Below, piece by piece: positions 37,601-46,229 of a stretch of 64,000 bases of DNA. Under the pieces are notes generated by a model. It was not told the DNA's origin. It saw only the letters and a list, made by a program, of their open reading frames with translations, and did not search any database. The translations under genes and the position numbers were made by a program. Source of the stretch: Ensifer adhaerens (GTDB lineage Bacteria; Pseudomonadota; Alphaproteobacteria; Rhizobiales; Rhizobiaceae). Positions within the stretch are counted from its first letter, which is position 1, and the number at the start of each line of letters is the position of its first letter. Where the stretch lies: NCBI GenBank assembly GCA_900215285.1, contig OCMG01000004.1, positions 1,049,501 to 1,113,500 on the forward strand, written 5' to 3'.

Positions 37601-40600
37601 GCGTCCACGAGTGGATGTATTCGTGGCCGAATGCGTCGGGGTGGCGGTAACGCTCGATGGCCTGGTCGATCATGTCGCGATTGGGTGCGGCAATCGTCCA
37701 GAAGATGGCGCTGACCTTCTTGCCCGCCGGGATGCGCACGACACGACGAAGCGACAGGATTGGATCGAGCGTATAGCCGTCCGTGCCGGAAAGCGTGGCA
37801 CCCGCGTCGAAGGCGGTGGCGTCGGAGAGGGACCGGCCGCGGCCAATGAAATTGCGACGGCTCGTCTCGAACTCGGTCGGACGCGTTTCGCCGGTCGGAT
37901 CAGCAATCAGATGGGCGATATGGGTGCCCGGATCGCTCGGCGTCCGCTTGTTGCGCCAGGCGCGGATCACATCGCCGCGGCGGCCGATTTCGGTGCGGAT
38001 GAACATTTTCGAGAAGAGCGGATGGGCAATATCCGCCTCGTCGGTCGAGATCACAGGCTCGAGATACGAGGTCAGCTCGATGTGGCGGTCTTCATGGCCG
38101 AGATTGGTGATGGTGATGCGGCGGCCTTCGGCATCGTGTTCGGTGCCGGTGATAACCTCCACGTGGCTCATCAGCGTTCCGACGGTCTTGTAGAATTCCG
38201 CGCGGTCGTCGCCGAAGATGACCTTGTTGACTTCGCCCTTGGCGCGGCGCGGCTCGACGGTGGAGGACCACCATTCGCCCGAGTCCATGTCGCGCAGGAA
38301 GATGAAGGTGCCGTGGCGGTCTTCCGTGGGATCGGGTTTCCAGCGGGCGACGGTCTGACCGTTCCAGCGCGAATAGCCCGCGCCACCGGTCGTCAGCATG
38401 ACGGAGTAGTGGCCATTCGACAGGAAGACGGTCTGGCGATCCTTGACTTCCGGATTCTCGATGGTCCGGATTTCCGGGCGCGGCAGGTTGTCACCAACAT
38501 TGTTGCCGGGCTGGTTGGCTTCGTGCTTGGCGCTCATGACCGGGATTTCGCGCGGGGCCTTTTCCTGCAGCAGGAGTTCGGCCGCCTCGATCACCGGGTC
38601 AGAGTGGAAGAGTTCTCGCAGGTGACCGTTGAAGGCGACGTTGGCGACGGCGGCAATCGACATGCCATGGTGGTGGGCCATGTAATTGTAGACCACCGCG
38701 CAGGTCTGCCCCTCGGGAACGCGCGTCGGGGTGAAATCGACCGCATCATGGAAGCCGTAGCGGCCGAGCGCGCCGAGCTTGCGCAGGCGCTGCAGGTTTT
38801 CAAACGCTTCGACCGGCGCATACTGGCTGGCAAGCAGGGAGGCATAGGGCGCGATCACGGCATTCTGGCCGAGGCCGCGCTTGAGGCCCAGGGTCGGCAC
38901 GCCGAAATTGGTATACTGATAGGTCAGTTCATGGTCGCGGGCGTTGAAGGCCGCTTCCGAAATGCCCCACGGGATGCCGCCGAGACGGCGGGCATGGTTC
39001 ATCTGTTCCTTGACGACAAGGTTCGACGTCTGGTTCAGCACACCGCCCTGCCGCTCCTGCATGACGAGCGGCGGCATCAGATATTCGAACATCGAACCGG
39101 ACCAGGAGACCAGCGCACCGCGCGATCCCACCGGCACGACCTGACGGCCGAGCTTGAACCAATGCTCCGTCGGCAGATCGCCCTTGGCGACGGCGAAGAG
39201 GCTTGTCAGGCGGGCTTCCGAAGCCAGGAGGTCGTAGCAGGCCTCATCGAGCTCATTGGAATCGACGCGATAGCCGATGGAAAGCAACCGGCGTTCCGGA
39301 CGGAACAGGAAGCGGAAATCCATGGCGAAGGCGAGCGAGCGCGACGTATCCCGGAGCACTTCGAGGCGTTTCCGCAACGCGTCGATCATCGCGAAGTCGA
39401 ACTCGCTGTCGGCGACATGCGCCTGACAGGTGCGCGACAGCGCCGTCGCCCACCATGCGACCTCGGCACTCTTTTCCGAGCCGATCTCATGGTCGAGATT
39501 GGCGGAAAGCTTTTCGAGGTCTTCTGCCAGTTCGGCGAGGCCGGTGATGTGGATCGTGGCCGGCTCGTTTTCGCTACGAGCCTCATTCAGCGTCTTCATG
39601 AAGCCGGCAGAGAGCTCCTTGATGCGTTTGCGCAAGGGGCGGACCGTCTTGCGGTCATCCGGCAGTTCGGTGAGCGCTTCCTGGAAGATCAACACGGCAT
39701 CGGCAATGCCGTCGAGGCTCGATTGGAGATGTGCAGACGGAGCTTCCGCCCAGTCACGGCACTGCGAGGAGACGGCGATCAGGTGGCCGGCCAGGTTTCC
39801 GCTGTCAACCGCCGAAATATAACGGGGCCCGAGCGTCTCAAGCGTTTCCGTGTAGTACCAGTTGTACAGATGACCGCGGTATTTCTCCATCCGCTCGACC
39901 GTCGCAACCGTCTGCTCAAGGCGGCTGACGGTTTCCTCGAAGCCGATCCAGCCGAAGTCACGGGCAGAGACGACCGAAAGAAGATAGACGCCGATATTGG
40001 TCGGCGATGTGCGGGCGGCTACGACCGGGTTTGGCGTTTCCTGGAAATTGTCCGGTGGCAGGAAGTTCTGCTGCGGCGTGACGAAAGTTTCGAAGTAGCG
40101 CCACGTGCGGCGTGCGATCAGGCGCAGGCCCTGAACGATGTCGGCCGGCGTTTCCAGCCTGTCCTCGGTTTCCGCCGACTGGCTGACGCGCCAGGCGATA
40201 TAGGGGGAGAGCATCCAGGCGATGCCGAGCGGGAGGCCGGCATAGACGTGGTAAATGCCCTTCGTTCCCGCAAAGCCGAGGGCGAGGGCTGCCAGAACCG
40301 GGGCCTGCCACATGGAGCGATAATAGGCGTGAACGTCGCCCTGCGCGCCGCTCTGCACCTGTGCGGCGGTGCGCCATTCCAGAAGCAGCTTGCCGGAGAC
40401 CAGCGAGCGATAAAGCGCGCGGATGATCGCGTCCGTCATCAGATAGGCGTTGTGCGCAATGAAAGTCGCGCGCAGCGCCACCATGGCGGAGGCGGAGCGA
40501 ATTTCATCCGACAGGCGCTGGAAATGCCCGCGCATGACGATGTCCGTGCGGCGCGGCATGACGATGGAGAGCAGCGACAGCGTCGGCGAGATGGTCAGCG

Positions 40601-43115
40601 TCAGGATGAGCGCGATTTGCCAGAGAACGGCATACATCGGCGTCATCAGCAGCCAGCCCCAGACGGCGGCGAGCGTCCATGCGGCCGGGGTCAGAGAGCG
40701 GCGCAGGTTGTCGAGCATCTTCCAGCGGGCAAGGCCGTTCATGCCCGAGCGCGGGTCGAAGATGTAGGGCAGGAGCTGCCAGTCGCCGCGCGCCCAGCGA
40801 TGCTGGCGCGAGCTTTCGACCTCGTAGCGGGTCGGGAAGTCTTCAACGAGTTCCACGTCGGTGACGAGCGCGCAACGCGACAGCGAGCCTTCGAGAAGGT
40901 CGTGGCTGAGAACGCGGTTTTCCTCGATGCGGCCCTTAATGGCGGCCTCGAAGGCGTCGACGTGGTAGAGGCCCTTGCCGGTAAAGGTGCCTTCGCCGGT
41001 CAGGTCCTGATAGACGTCGGAGACGGTGAAGACGTAAGGGTCGATGCCGCGATTGGCGGAGAAGATGCGCTGGAAGGCGGAGGCTTCCTTGCCCGTGGTC
41101 AGCGAGGGCGTGACGCGCGGCTGCAGGATGCCGTAGCCCTGCGTAACGCGGCGGGTCTTCGGGTCGATGACCGGCTTGTTGATCGGGTGGGCGATCTTGC
41201 CGACCAGCTTGGTGACGGCGTCGCGCATCAGGCGCGTGTCGGCGTCGAGCGTCACGACATACTGCACGCCTTCCGGCACCTGGTTGGCGCCGGTCATGAA
41301 GCTGGTGTCGTGGTCGCCGCGCAGCAGCAGGTTCAGTTCATGCAGCTTGCCGCGCTTGCGCTCCCAGCCCATCCAGCAGCCTTCAGCAGGATTGTATTGG
41401 CGGCGGCGATGCAGCAGCATGAATCGGTTGCGGCCGTCATAGGCATAGCGGGCGGCGAGCTTGGCCACTTCGCTCTTGGCGTAGTTCAAAACGTCGATAT
41501 CCGCCTGCGTTTCTTCCTTCTGGGCGTCGCCCCAATCGGAGAGCAGCGCGAAATAGATTTCGCCATGCGGATTGGCGAGGTAGTGGACCTCGAGATTGCG
41601 GACGAGTTCGTCCACCGTATCACGGCTTGTGATCATGCAGGGGACGACGAGCAGCGTCCTCTCCTCGGCCGGGATGCCGTCCTTGTATTCGTAACCGGTC
41701 AGGCGTGACGGGGTCAGAACGAAGGACGAAAGTGTGTTGAAGAGACCGATCGCGCCTTCCGAAGAGGGAAGTGCGAAGAGCACGGCAAGCGGCAGGATGT
41801 GCTCGTAAGGCACGCCGGCATGGGTCAGGAACCACGCCATGAAGGCCATCACGAGCAGAGTGAGGACGCTCACCGGGACGGCGATCGCCAGCCAGTCGAG
41901 CTTGCGGAGCCAGATGCGACCGTAGTCGAGCACCGTATTGCTGTACCCGATGGCCTCCTTGAGTTCGGTGATGCGCTTGCCGGCCAGGAATTCGCCGACA
42001 TTGGCATTGTGGCTGCCTGCGAGTTCCATCGCCTTGCCGGCTATTTCGATTTCTGAGAAGCTCGAACGCTTTGCCAGTTCCTCGATCGTGTCGCGATACT
42101 GGTTGCGCGAGCCGAAATCGAGGTCGTGATAGTCGGTTCCGTCGCCCAGAAGCTTGTCGACCTTGCTGACGCTTTCGACCCAGACGGGCCATTCGCCGTC
42201 GTCGATCTCGCGCAACGAGCGGATGATGCTGCTCATCGTCGCGTTGCCCGAGGACAGGCGATTGTGCTCGTTGACGATCACTTCCTCGCCGTCGCTGCCA
42301 CGCTTTTCCAGCTCGGATTCCAGCCAGGCGATTGCCATGCCGGACGTGTGGCTGCCATCACGCAGGCGATAGAGGAACTGGGCGGCAAAGGTGTTGTCGC
42401 GGGCCGGCTCTTCCAGCGTCTTCAGCTTTTCCGCAAGGCGCGTCGGGTCCTTGATGCGCAGAAGCTGATCGGCCTCGTCATTGGCCCATTTGCGCATGCG
42501 GCGCGAGTTTTCCACGCGAGTGGATATGCGCGCGAGGTTTTCAACGAGCACGAAACGAACCATGGACGGAATCGCCCAGAGTTCGCCGATGGAGAAAGTC
42601 TCGAATGTCTGGAAGCCCTGGACGAGAGCGGTCAGCGTTTCGCGGGATACGGTGGAATGCGTGTGGGCGACATAGAGCCACGCAAGCGCCAGCGTGCGCG
42701 GAATTTCCACGTTGCCAGCCAGGCGCATCAGGGCCAGTTCGCGATAGTAGCGCTTGGGGAAGTCGCGGCGGACTTCCTGGATCGCTTCTTCGATGATGTA
42801 GTGGTTGTCGAGCAGCCACTCGGCGGCCGGCGTGATGGAGGCGCCATTTTCGACATCGCGGGCGGCGGAGCGGTAGACGCGCAGGATTTCGCGTTCGTTT
42901 TCCTTGTTGCGCGCAAAGAAGTCGAAGGGTTCGAAGACAGGAAGCGTGTTGATCTCGCCGGTTGCGAGCCGCTCGCCGCACTTGGCAAGCCCGTCAATCG
43001 GCAGATACTCCGCGCGAATGGCGTTATTGTGCTCGATCCGTCGGGTCTCGGTTTCCGATTTCGTCCGGCGCGGCGTGTTCTGAAGAGTTGTCGTGTCCAA
43101 GATCGCTTCCGTCAT
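34647..43115 (-). CDS. ndvB: Cyclic beta-1,2-glucan synthase NdvB/ChvB
   Basis: Giant inner-membrane enzyme that initiates, elongates, phosphorolytically trims and cyclises beta-1,2-glucan from UDP-glucose. From the ATG at 43115 it is 2822 residues, close to Agrobacterium ChvB. Multiple membrane segments lie at about 395-450 and 845-1020. The glycosyltransferase (GT84) part has VVTLDADTRLMRDAV near 620 and RQHRWARGDW near 773 (DxD and QxxRW motifs). The C-terminal third is a GH94-type phosphorylase domain (GLPLILGGDWNDGMNRVG, YPPGIRENGGQYTHAG). The frame is open upstream to 43376, but MTEAILDTTTLQNTPRR is the family-like start. It lies downstream of the CenR-like/cNMP genes on the same strand and converges with its exporter gene. 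Confidence 0.97.
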   Translation of the reverse strand: MTEAILDTTTLQNTPRRTKSETETRRIEHNNAIRAEYLPIDGLAKCGERLATGEINTLPVFEPFDFFARNKENEREILRVYRSAARDVENGASITPAAEWLLDNHYIIEEAIQEVRRDFPKRYYRELALMRLAGNVEIPRTLALAWLYVAHTHSTVSRETLTALVQGFQTFETFSIGELWAIPSMVRFVLVENLARISTRVENSRRMRKWANDEADQLLRIKDPTRLAEKLKTLEEPARDNTFAAQFLYRLRDGSHTSGMAIAWLESELEKRGSDGEEVIVNEHNRLSSGNATMSSIIRSLREIDDGEWPVWVESVSKVDKLLGDGTDYHDLDFGSRNQYRDTIEELAKRSSFSEIEIAGKAMELAGSHNANVGEFLAGKRITELKEAIGYSNTVLDYGRIWLRKLDWLAIAVPVSVLTLLVMAFMAWFLTHAGVPYEHILPLAVLFALPSSEGAIGLFNTLSSFVLTPSRLTGYEYKDGIPAEERTLLVVPCMITSRDTVDELVRNLEVHYLANPHGEIYFALLSDWGDAQKEETQADIDVLNYAKSEVAKLAARYAYDGRNRFMLLHRRRQYNPAEGCWMGWERKRGKLHELNLLLRGDHDTSFMTGANQVPEGVQYVVTLDADTRLMRDAVTKLVGKIAHPINKPVIDPKTRRVTQGYGILQPRVTPSLTTGKEASAFQRIFSANRGIDPYVFTVSDVYQDLTGEGTFTGKGLYHVDAFEAAIKGRIEENRVLSHDLLEGSLSRCALVTDVELVEDFPTRYEVESSRQHRWARGDWQLLPYIFDPRSGMNGLARWKMLDNLRRSLTPAAWTLAAVWGWLLMTPMYAVLWQIALILTLTISPTLSLLSIVMPRRTDIVMRGHFQRLSDEIRSASAMVALRATFIAHNAYLMTDAIIRALYRSLVSGKLLLEWRTAAQVQSGAQGDVHAYYRSMWQAPVLAALALGFAGTKGIYHVYAGLPLGIAWMLSPYIAWRVSQSAETEDRLETPADIVQGLRLIARRTWRYFETFVTPQQNFLPPDNFQETPNPVVAARTSPTNIGVYLLSVVSARDFGWIGFEETVSRLEQTVATVERMEKYRGHLYNWYYTETLETLGPRYISAVDSGNLAGHLIAVSSQCRDWAEAPSAHLQSSLDGIADAVLIFQEALTELPDDRKTVRPLRKRIKELSAGFMKTLNEARSENEPATIHITGLAELAEDLEKLSANLDHEIGSEKSAEVAWWATALSRTCQAHVADSEFDFAMIDALRKRLEVLRDTSRSLAFAMDFRFLFRPERRLLSIGYRVDSNELDEACYDLLASEARLTSLFAVAKGDLPTEHWFKLGRQVVPVGSRGALVSWSGSMFEYLMPPLVMQERQGGVLNQTSNLVVKEQMNHARRLGGIPWGISEAAFNARDHELTYQYTNFGVPTLGLKRGLGQNAVIAPYASLLASQYAPVEAFENLQRLRKLGALGRYGFHDAVDFTPTRVPEGQTCAVVYNYMAHHHGMSIAAVANVAFNGHLRELFHSDPVIEAAELLLQEKAPREIPVMSAKHEANQPGNNVGDNLPRPEIRTIENPEVKDRQTVFLSNGHYSVMLTTGGAGYSRWNGQTVARWKPDPTEDRHGTFIFLRDMDSGEWWSSTVEPRRAKGEVNKVIFGDDRAEFYKTVGTLMSHVEVITGTEHDAEGRRITITNLGHEDRHIELTSYLEPVISTDEADIAHPLFSKMFIRTEIGRRGDVIRAWRNKRTPSDPGTHIAHLIADPTGETRPTEFETSRRNFIGRGRSLSDATAFDAGATLSGTDGYTLDPILSLRRVVRIPAGKKVSAIFWTIAAPNRDMIDQAIERYRHPDAFGHEYIHSWTRSQVQMRHVGASPQEATAFQILGRYLVYPETLLRADAGSAEAMAASQTALWPLAISGDFPIFMLRINDDVDLNVAWGALRAQEYLRSRGVTADLVIVNERATSYAQDMQHTLDSMCENARLRGQSDGPRQHIFAVRRDLMDDATWASLLASSRAVFHARNGAISEQIARTVSLFENRVLEAPPEAPRYRSKAIKEAGTLSGDGLEFWNGYGGFSAQGDEYVIRLRGGESTPHPWINVIAENDFGFHVAAEGGGYTWSKNSRDYPLTTWSNDPVIDRPSETFYITDLNSGAVLTPFAALSERESVEFETRHGFGYSTFRSVQEQVGIELSQTLLPGRPVKLSRLTLSNKGSIARSFRIYGYVEWMLGNNPNRTAPFVACKAAANKQVLFASNPYSITHSGRTAFFAVNADVSSATASRGEFIGRWGDIRRPGSVTAARDLSGQMDHDGDPCAALSLDIILQPGDSREFTFMLGDGDNDAAAEALSAEAIAADFNSALEANRTRWSKFLGKVHIETPDRALNHLLNGWLPYQMLSCRITARAAFYQASGAFGFRDQLQDSLALLLHDPSIARRQILTAAGRQFVEGDVQHWWLPETGAGVRTHISDDVVWLAYAVDQYAAATGDTAILDEDVPFIAGPLLAENVHDAFFRPEASERTASIYEHAAMGLDLALTRTGPHGLPLILGGDWNDGMNRVGIAGRGESVWLAWILAGTLSRFIPVAENRGDQTRANNWRTHLERLRDAIETAGWDGHYYRRAYYDDGTPLGSAESDENRIDSIAQSWSVLSGQGNPDRSKQALDAALNNLLEHDAGILRLFNPPYATTDKDPGYIRAYPPGIRENGGQYTHAGAWLALALAKSGRPDDAMQCLDCLLPIRHSMDREAAELYRTEPYAVAADIYGEGTLRGQGGWSWYTGSAGWIYRSVVEGLLGIERKGGEIVANPALPTGWNSVTARIELPGKTIEVKSTRGAAGQIETSVNGKKGRTPA

Positions 43116-43553
43116 TGTGCGGCATTGCCGCTCATTTGCCCGCAAGCCCTTACCGTCTGCAGCCGTCGGAAATAGGGCATCGCGAGGGACACACCTAATC
43201 GAGCGAATCTGAATGATGGGTGAAGAAGCGCAGGACGACGCATAATTACAACGCCTTATGCCGGCCAGGCGGGGATGTCCGCCCTCCGGCCATTCTTGCC
43301 TGACGTGCAGGCTCCCCCGATTCCGCAGCCACCCGCAAGGGTATTGCAGTTTTGCCGTGATGTAGAAAAATGGCAATTTTGCGCCTAAAAGGCAAGGTGA
43401 CTTGAATCGTTTGAAAATGGTTAAGAGCTAAGCTGCTCGCCTCAGAGTCCAGGCAAATATAATGGGAGGCAAATACCGTGGCGCGCTGAATCCAAAGGAG
43501 AAGTTTTTCTTCAATGCGCGGCGCGGTGGAAGTTTTCCAAACTGCCACCCGTT
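43116..43553. other. 438-bp non-coding region upstream of ndvB
   Basis: No supported gene. It lies between the cNMP-binding gene stop and the ndvB start, all on the minus strand, and should hold the ndvB promoter and 5' leader. The stretch 43360-43440 is AT-rich, and GCCTAAAAGGC at 43383-43393 is a short inverted repeat. I could not place a promoter with confidence. Confidence 0.6.
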
Positions 43554-44006
43554 TCAGGAAAATTTCTGCTCGATCCGGCTCAACTCGCCAATCATCCGGT
43601 TGAGATTGTCGCGAATGCGCTGGTCGAGAACGACTGCGACCTGCGGAAATTCTTCCATCAACCGCGAAAAGAGCGAGCGGGTGACCTGTAGCACTTCGCA
43701 ATCTTCGACCGCGACCGCCGTCAGGCTGCATTCATGCTCGCTGATGAGGGCCAGTTCGCACAGAAGCGAGCCGGGACCGGCATCTTCAATGCGGCGGTTT
43801 CCCTGCCGGGTCGGGACAGCAAGGCCGATCGTGCCGGAAGAGACGACGAAGGCGGTGGAAACGCGGGTTCCCGGCGTGAAGAGCGTGTGACCGCGCGTCA
43901 ATTGCCGCTTGTCGGCTCCGAAAGCCAGCAGGCGCAATTGCTCATCGTTCATGCCGCGAAAGAGCGGCACGCGCGATAGCAGGTCGATATCGTTCTTCAG
44001 CGACAT
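43554..44006 (-). CDS. Stand-alone cyclic nucleotide-binding domain protein
   Basis: 150 residues, nearly all one Crp/Fnr-type cyclic-nucleotide-binding domain: LLSRVPLFRGMNDEQLRLLA, then TLFTPGTRVSTAFVVSSGTI and GPGSLLCELALISEHECSLT (the phosphate-binding cassette region), ending in a helix. There is no C-terminal HTH, so it is not a normal Crp-type regulator. It lies 15 bp after the CenR-like response regulator gene, so the two are probably co-transcribed. The ligand and the partner are unknown. Confidence 0.8.
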   Translation of the reverse strand: MSLKNDIDLLSRVPLFRGMNDEQLRLLAFGADKRQLTRGHTLFTPGTRVSTAFVVSSGTIGLAVPTRQGNRRIEDAGPGSLLCELALISEHECSLTAVAVEDCEVLQVTRSLFSRLMEEFPQVAVVLDQRIRDNLNRMIGELSRIEQKFS

Positions 44007-44021
44007 TGAAGGTCTCTGTCC

Positions 44022-44705
44022 TCAGGGGATGATCTTGTAGCCGCCATTTTCGGTGACCAGGATTTCGGCATTGGAAGGATCACGCTCGATTTTCTGGCGC
44101 AGGCGATAGACATGGGTTTCCAGCGTGTGGGTCGTCACGCCGGAATTGTAGCCCCAGACCTCCTCGAGAAGAACATCGCGGGTCACCACTTTCTGTCCGG
44201 CACGATAGAGATAGCGGATGATAGCGGCTTCCTTTTCAGTCAGGCGGATCTTCTGCCCGGCCTGGTCGACCAGCAGCTTCTGGCTCGGCTTGAACGTGTA
44301 GGGTCCGACGGCAAAGGTGGCGTCTTCACTCTGTTCGTGCTGGCGCAGCTGCGCGCGCATGCGTGCCAGAAGCACCGCGAAGCGGAACGGCTTGGTGACG
44401 TAGTCGTTCGCCCCGGCCTCGAGACCGAGGATCGTGTCGGAATCGGTGTCGTGTCCCGTCAGCATGATGATCGGCGCCTTGAAACCGCCGCGACGCAGGA
44501 GCTTGACCGCCTCGCGCCCGTCCATGTCAGGCAGGCCGACATCCATGATCAGGAGGTCGACCGGGTTGTTGCGTGCGGCCTGAACGCCCTTCGTGGCGGT
44601 CTTTTCCTGCAGGACATGGAACTCCTCGTAGAGGCCCAGTTGCTCGACCAGCATCTCGCGCAGGTCGTCGTCGTCATCCACCAGCAAAATCGTCCGGGTG
44701 CCCAT
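44022..44705 (-). CDS. cenR: OmpR-family response regulator, CenR-like
   Basis: 227 residues: receiver domain with acidic pocket VDDDDD (9-14), phospho-acceptor Asp near 55 (LLIMDVGLPDMDG), Thr near 83 (MLTGHD) and Lys near 105 (VTKPFR); then a winged-helix DNA-binding domain with LTEKEAAIIRYLYRAGQ and THTLETHVYRLRQKI. The receiver (LREMLVEQLGLYEEF) resembles the envelope-control regulator CenR of Alphaproteobacteria (OtpR in Brucella), which is my best guess. No sensor kinase gene is adjacent, as is usual for CenR. Its neighbours concern the cell envelope: an L,D-transpeptidase divergent, and ndvB downstream. Confidence 0.72.
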   Translation of the reverse strand: MGTRTILLVDDDDDLREMLVEQLGLYEEFHVLQEKTATKGVQAARNNPVDLLIMDVGLPDMDGREAVKLLRRGGFKAPIIMLTGHDTDSDTILGLEAGANDYVTKPFRFAVLLARMRAQLRQHEQSEDATFAVGPYTFKPSQKLLVDQAGQKIRLTEKEAAIIRYLYRAGQKVVTRDVLLEEVWGYNSGVTTHTLETHVYRLRQKIERDPSNAEILVTENGGYKIIP

Positions 44706-44849
44706 CAGCCAAAAGCCCTTGCATCAAACATGAACAGGTTTCTAAATCATCGGCGCAGAAATGAAAACAATTGCCCATCCGATTTCCAATGCCGCGCAAA
44801 TAGGCAGGTTGTCGATCACGGGCAAGGCAAGAGGTCGTGAAGCACCGGC

Positions 44850-45365
44850 ATGCAGTCATTCGAAGTCAGACCGTCGGCGCGGGATCACCGGCAGGGATAT
44901 CTCAAGGTCGGGCCGCTGACCTTGAAGTGCGCGCTGGGACGCTCGGGCGTCGGCATGCTCAAGCGCGAGGGGGACGGACATACGCCGCGCGCCGCTCTTC
45001 GCCTGCTTTACGGTTTCTGGCGCAGCGACCGGATTGCGCGGCCCTTCACCCGGTTGCCCTTGCTGCCATCCCGCAAGACGATGGTCTGGTGCGACGATCC
45101 GAAAAGTGCCTCCTATAACCGTCTCTCGCGGCTGCCGCTCAAGGAAAGCCATGAAACGATGTGCCGCGCAGACCGGCTCTATAACATCGTGATCGTCATG
45201 GACTGGAACATCTCGTCGCGTCGTCGTGGAGCGGGTTCGGCGATCTTCCTGCATCTGGCTCGGCGGGGCTACAAGCCAACGGAAGGCTGTATCGCGGTGA
45301 CGGAACGAGACATGCGCCGTCTGCTGGCGGTGGCCGACAGGCACACGATGATTCACGTGAAATGA
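44850..45365 (+). CDS. L,D-transpeptidase family protein (YkuD domain)
   Basis: 171 residues forming a YkuD-type catalytic domain. The active-site signature is present in FLHLARRGYKPTEGC (His, then Gly-Cys), with RADRLYNIVIVMDWN before it. Such enzymes cross-link peptidoglycan or attach proteins to it, and 3-3 cross-links are abundant in Rhizobiales. There is no clear signal peptide, which is unusual for a periplasmic enzyme but common in this small subfamily. It is transcribed divergently from the CenR-like gene (144-bp gap). The stop codon overlaps a parS-like sequence. Confidence 0.82.
   Translation: MQSFEVRPSARDHRQGYLKVGPLTLKCALGRSGVGMLKREGDGHTPRAALRLLYGFWRSDRIARPFTRLPLLPSRKTMVWCDDPKSASYNRLSRLPLKESHETMCRADRLYNIVIVMDWNISSRRRGAGSAIFLHLARRGYKPTEGCIAVTERDMRRLLAVADRHTMIHVK
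45350..45363. promoter_or_regulatory. Weak parS-like site (12 of 14)
   Basis: GATTCACGTGAAAT has two changes from the parS palindrome. It covers the last codons of the L,D-transpeptidase gene (IHVK), 41 kb from the canonical site. Confidence 0.35.
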
Positions 45366-45434
45366 GCCGCTCCAGCCGGCAGCTTGACAAATCATGCACG
45401 ATCTTGCACGTTTTTTCCTGATTTGGAGAGTTTC

Positions 45435-46214
45435 ATGCCTGATCGTGACATGCTTCATGAGGAACGCCTTGCCCTTATAGAGGCGAAACTGCGCAATGAG
45501 GGGCGGGTTTTTGCTGCTCATCTCGCCAGCGAATTCGAGGTTTCCGTCGACACGATCCGTCGTGATCTGCGGGAATTGGCTGCAGACGGCCGGTGTCAGC
45601 GGGTTTATGGCGGCGCGCTGCCGGCAGCCCCCCGCACGGGCACGCATCAGCAGCGGCGGGTGCAGATGCCGGATCGCAAGCGACTGCTTGCTCAGGCGGC
45701 GGCGCGGCTTGTCGAGCCTGGCTCCGTAGTCTTCATAGATGCAGGTACGACCAATCTGGCCATTGTCGCCGCGTTGCCGGCCGACACGCCGATCACGCTG
45801 GTCACCAATGCGCCCGCCGTTGCAGCCTTCGCTCTTGATCGTCCATCGTGGCGGCTGATCCAGATTGGAGGCGTGGTCGACATCGGGCTCGGCGCGGCTC
45901 TCGGAGCGGCTGCCTTGCGAGATCTGGCGGCGATTTCGCCCGATCTCGCCTTCATTGGCGTCTGCGGGTTCGATCTGACGGCTGGTGCCTCGGCGCATTC
46001 GTTGGAGGAGGCCGAGTTCAAGCGCCAGGTTGCCCTGCGTGCGCGAGAGGTGGCCGTGGCGCTCACCGACGACAAGCTTCTCACACAGGCGCCCTTTCCG
46101 ACTTTTGCTGCCTCGGCCTGCACGCATGCGATCTTCGAGGCCACCGCTTCTTCCGCAACGGTTGCCGCAATCGGCGAACTCGGCCTCAACACGATCATCG
46201 CCGGCGCTATCTGA
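45435..46214 (+). CDS. DeoR-family transcriptional regulator
   Basis: 259 residues: N-terminal DeoR-type winged helix with FAAHLASEFEVSVDTIRRDL, RELAADGRCQRVYGGALPA, followed by the C-terminal sensor domain (PGSVVFIDAGTTN, then LVTNAPAVAA, and LEEAEFKRQVA), which in the family binds a sugar phosphate. The start at 45435 has TTGGAGAG 4 bp upstream; an in-frame extension to 45384 lacks one. It lies 15 bp upstream of an MFS gene that it probably controls. Confidence 0.92.
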   Translation: MPDRDMLHEERLALIEAKLRNEGRVFAAHLASEFEVSVDTIRRDLRELAADGRCQRVYGGALPAAPRTGTHQQRRVQMPDRKRLLAQAAARLVEPGSVVFIDAGTTNLAIVAALPADTPITLVTNAPAVAAFALDRPSWRLIQIGGVVDIGLGAALGAAALRDLAAISPDLAFIGVCGFDLTAGASAHSLEEAEFKRQVALRAREVAVALTDDKLLTQAPFPTFAASACTHAIFEATASSATVAAIGELGLNTIIAGAI

Positions 46215-46229
46215 GTTTAGGAGTATGAC

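Noticed and set aside
37209..41708. A 1499-codon open frame antisense to ndvB
   Set aside because: It is in the mirror frame of a high-GC gene with strong codon bias, shows no recognisable domain, and ndvB on the other strand is certain.
43462..43890. Possible small gene with GGGAGG upstream of a start on the plus strand near ndvB
   Set aside because: It runs antisense through the cNMP-binding gene and shows no family resemblance.
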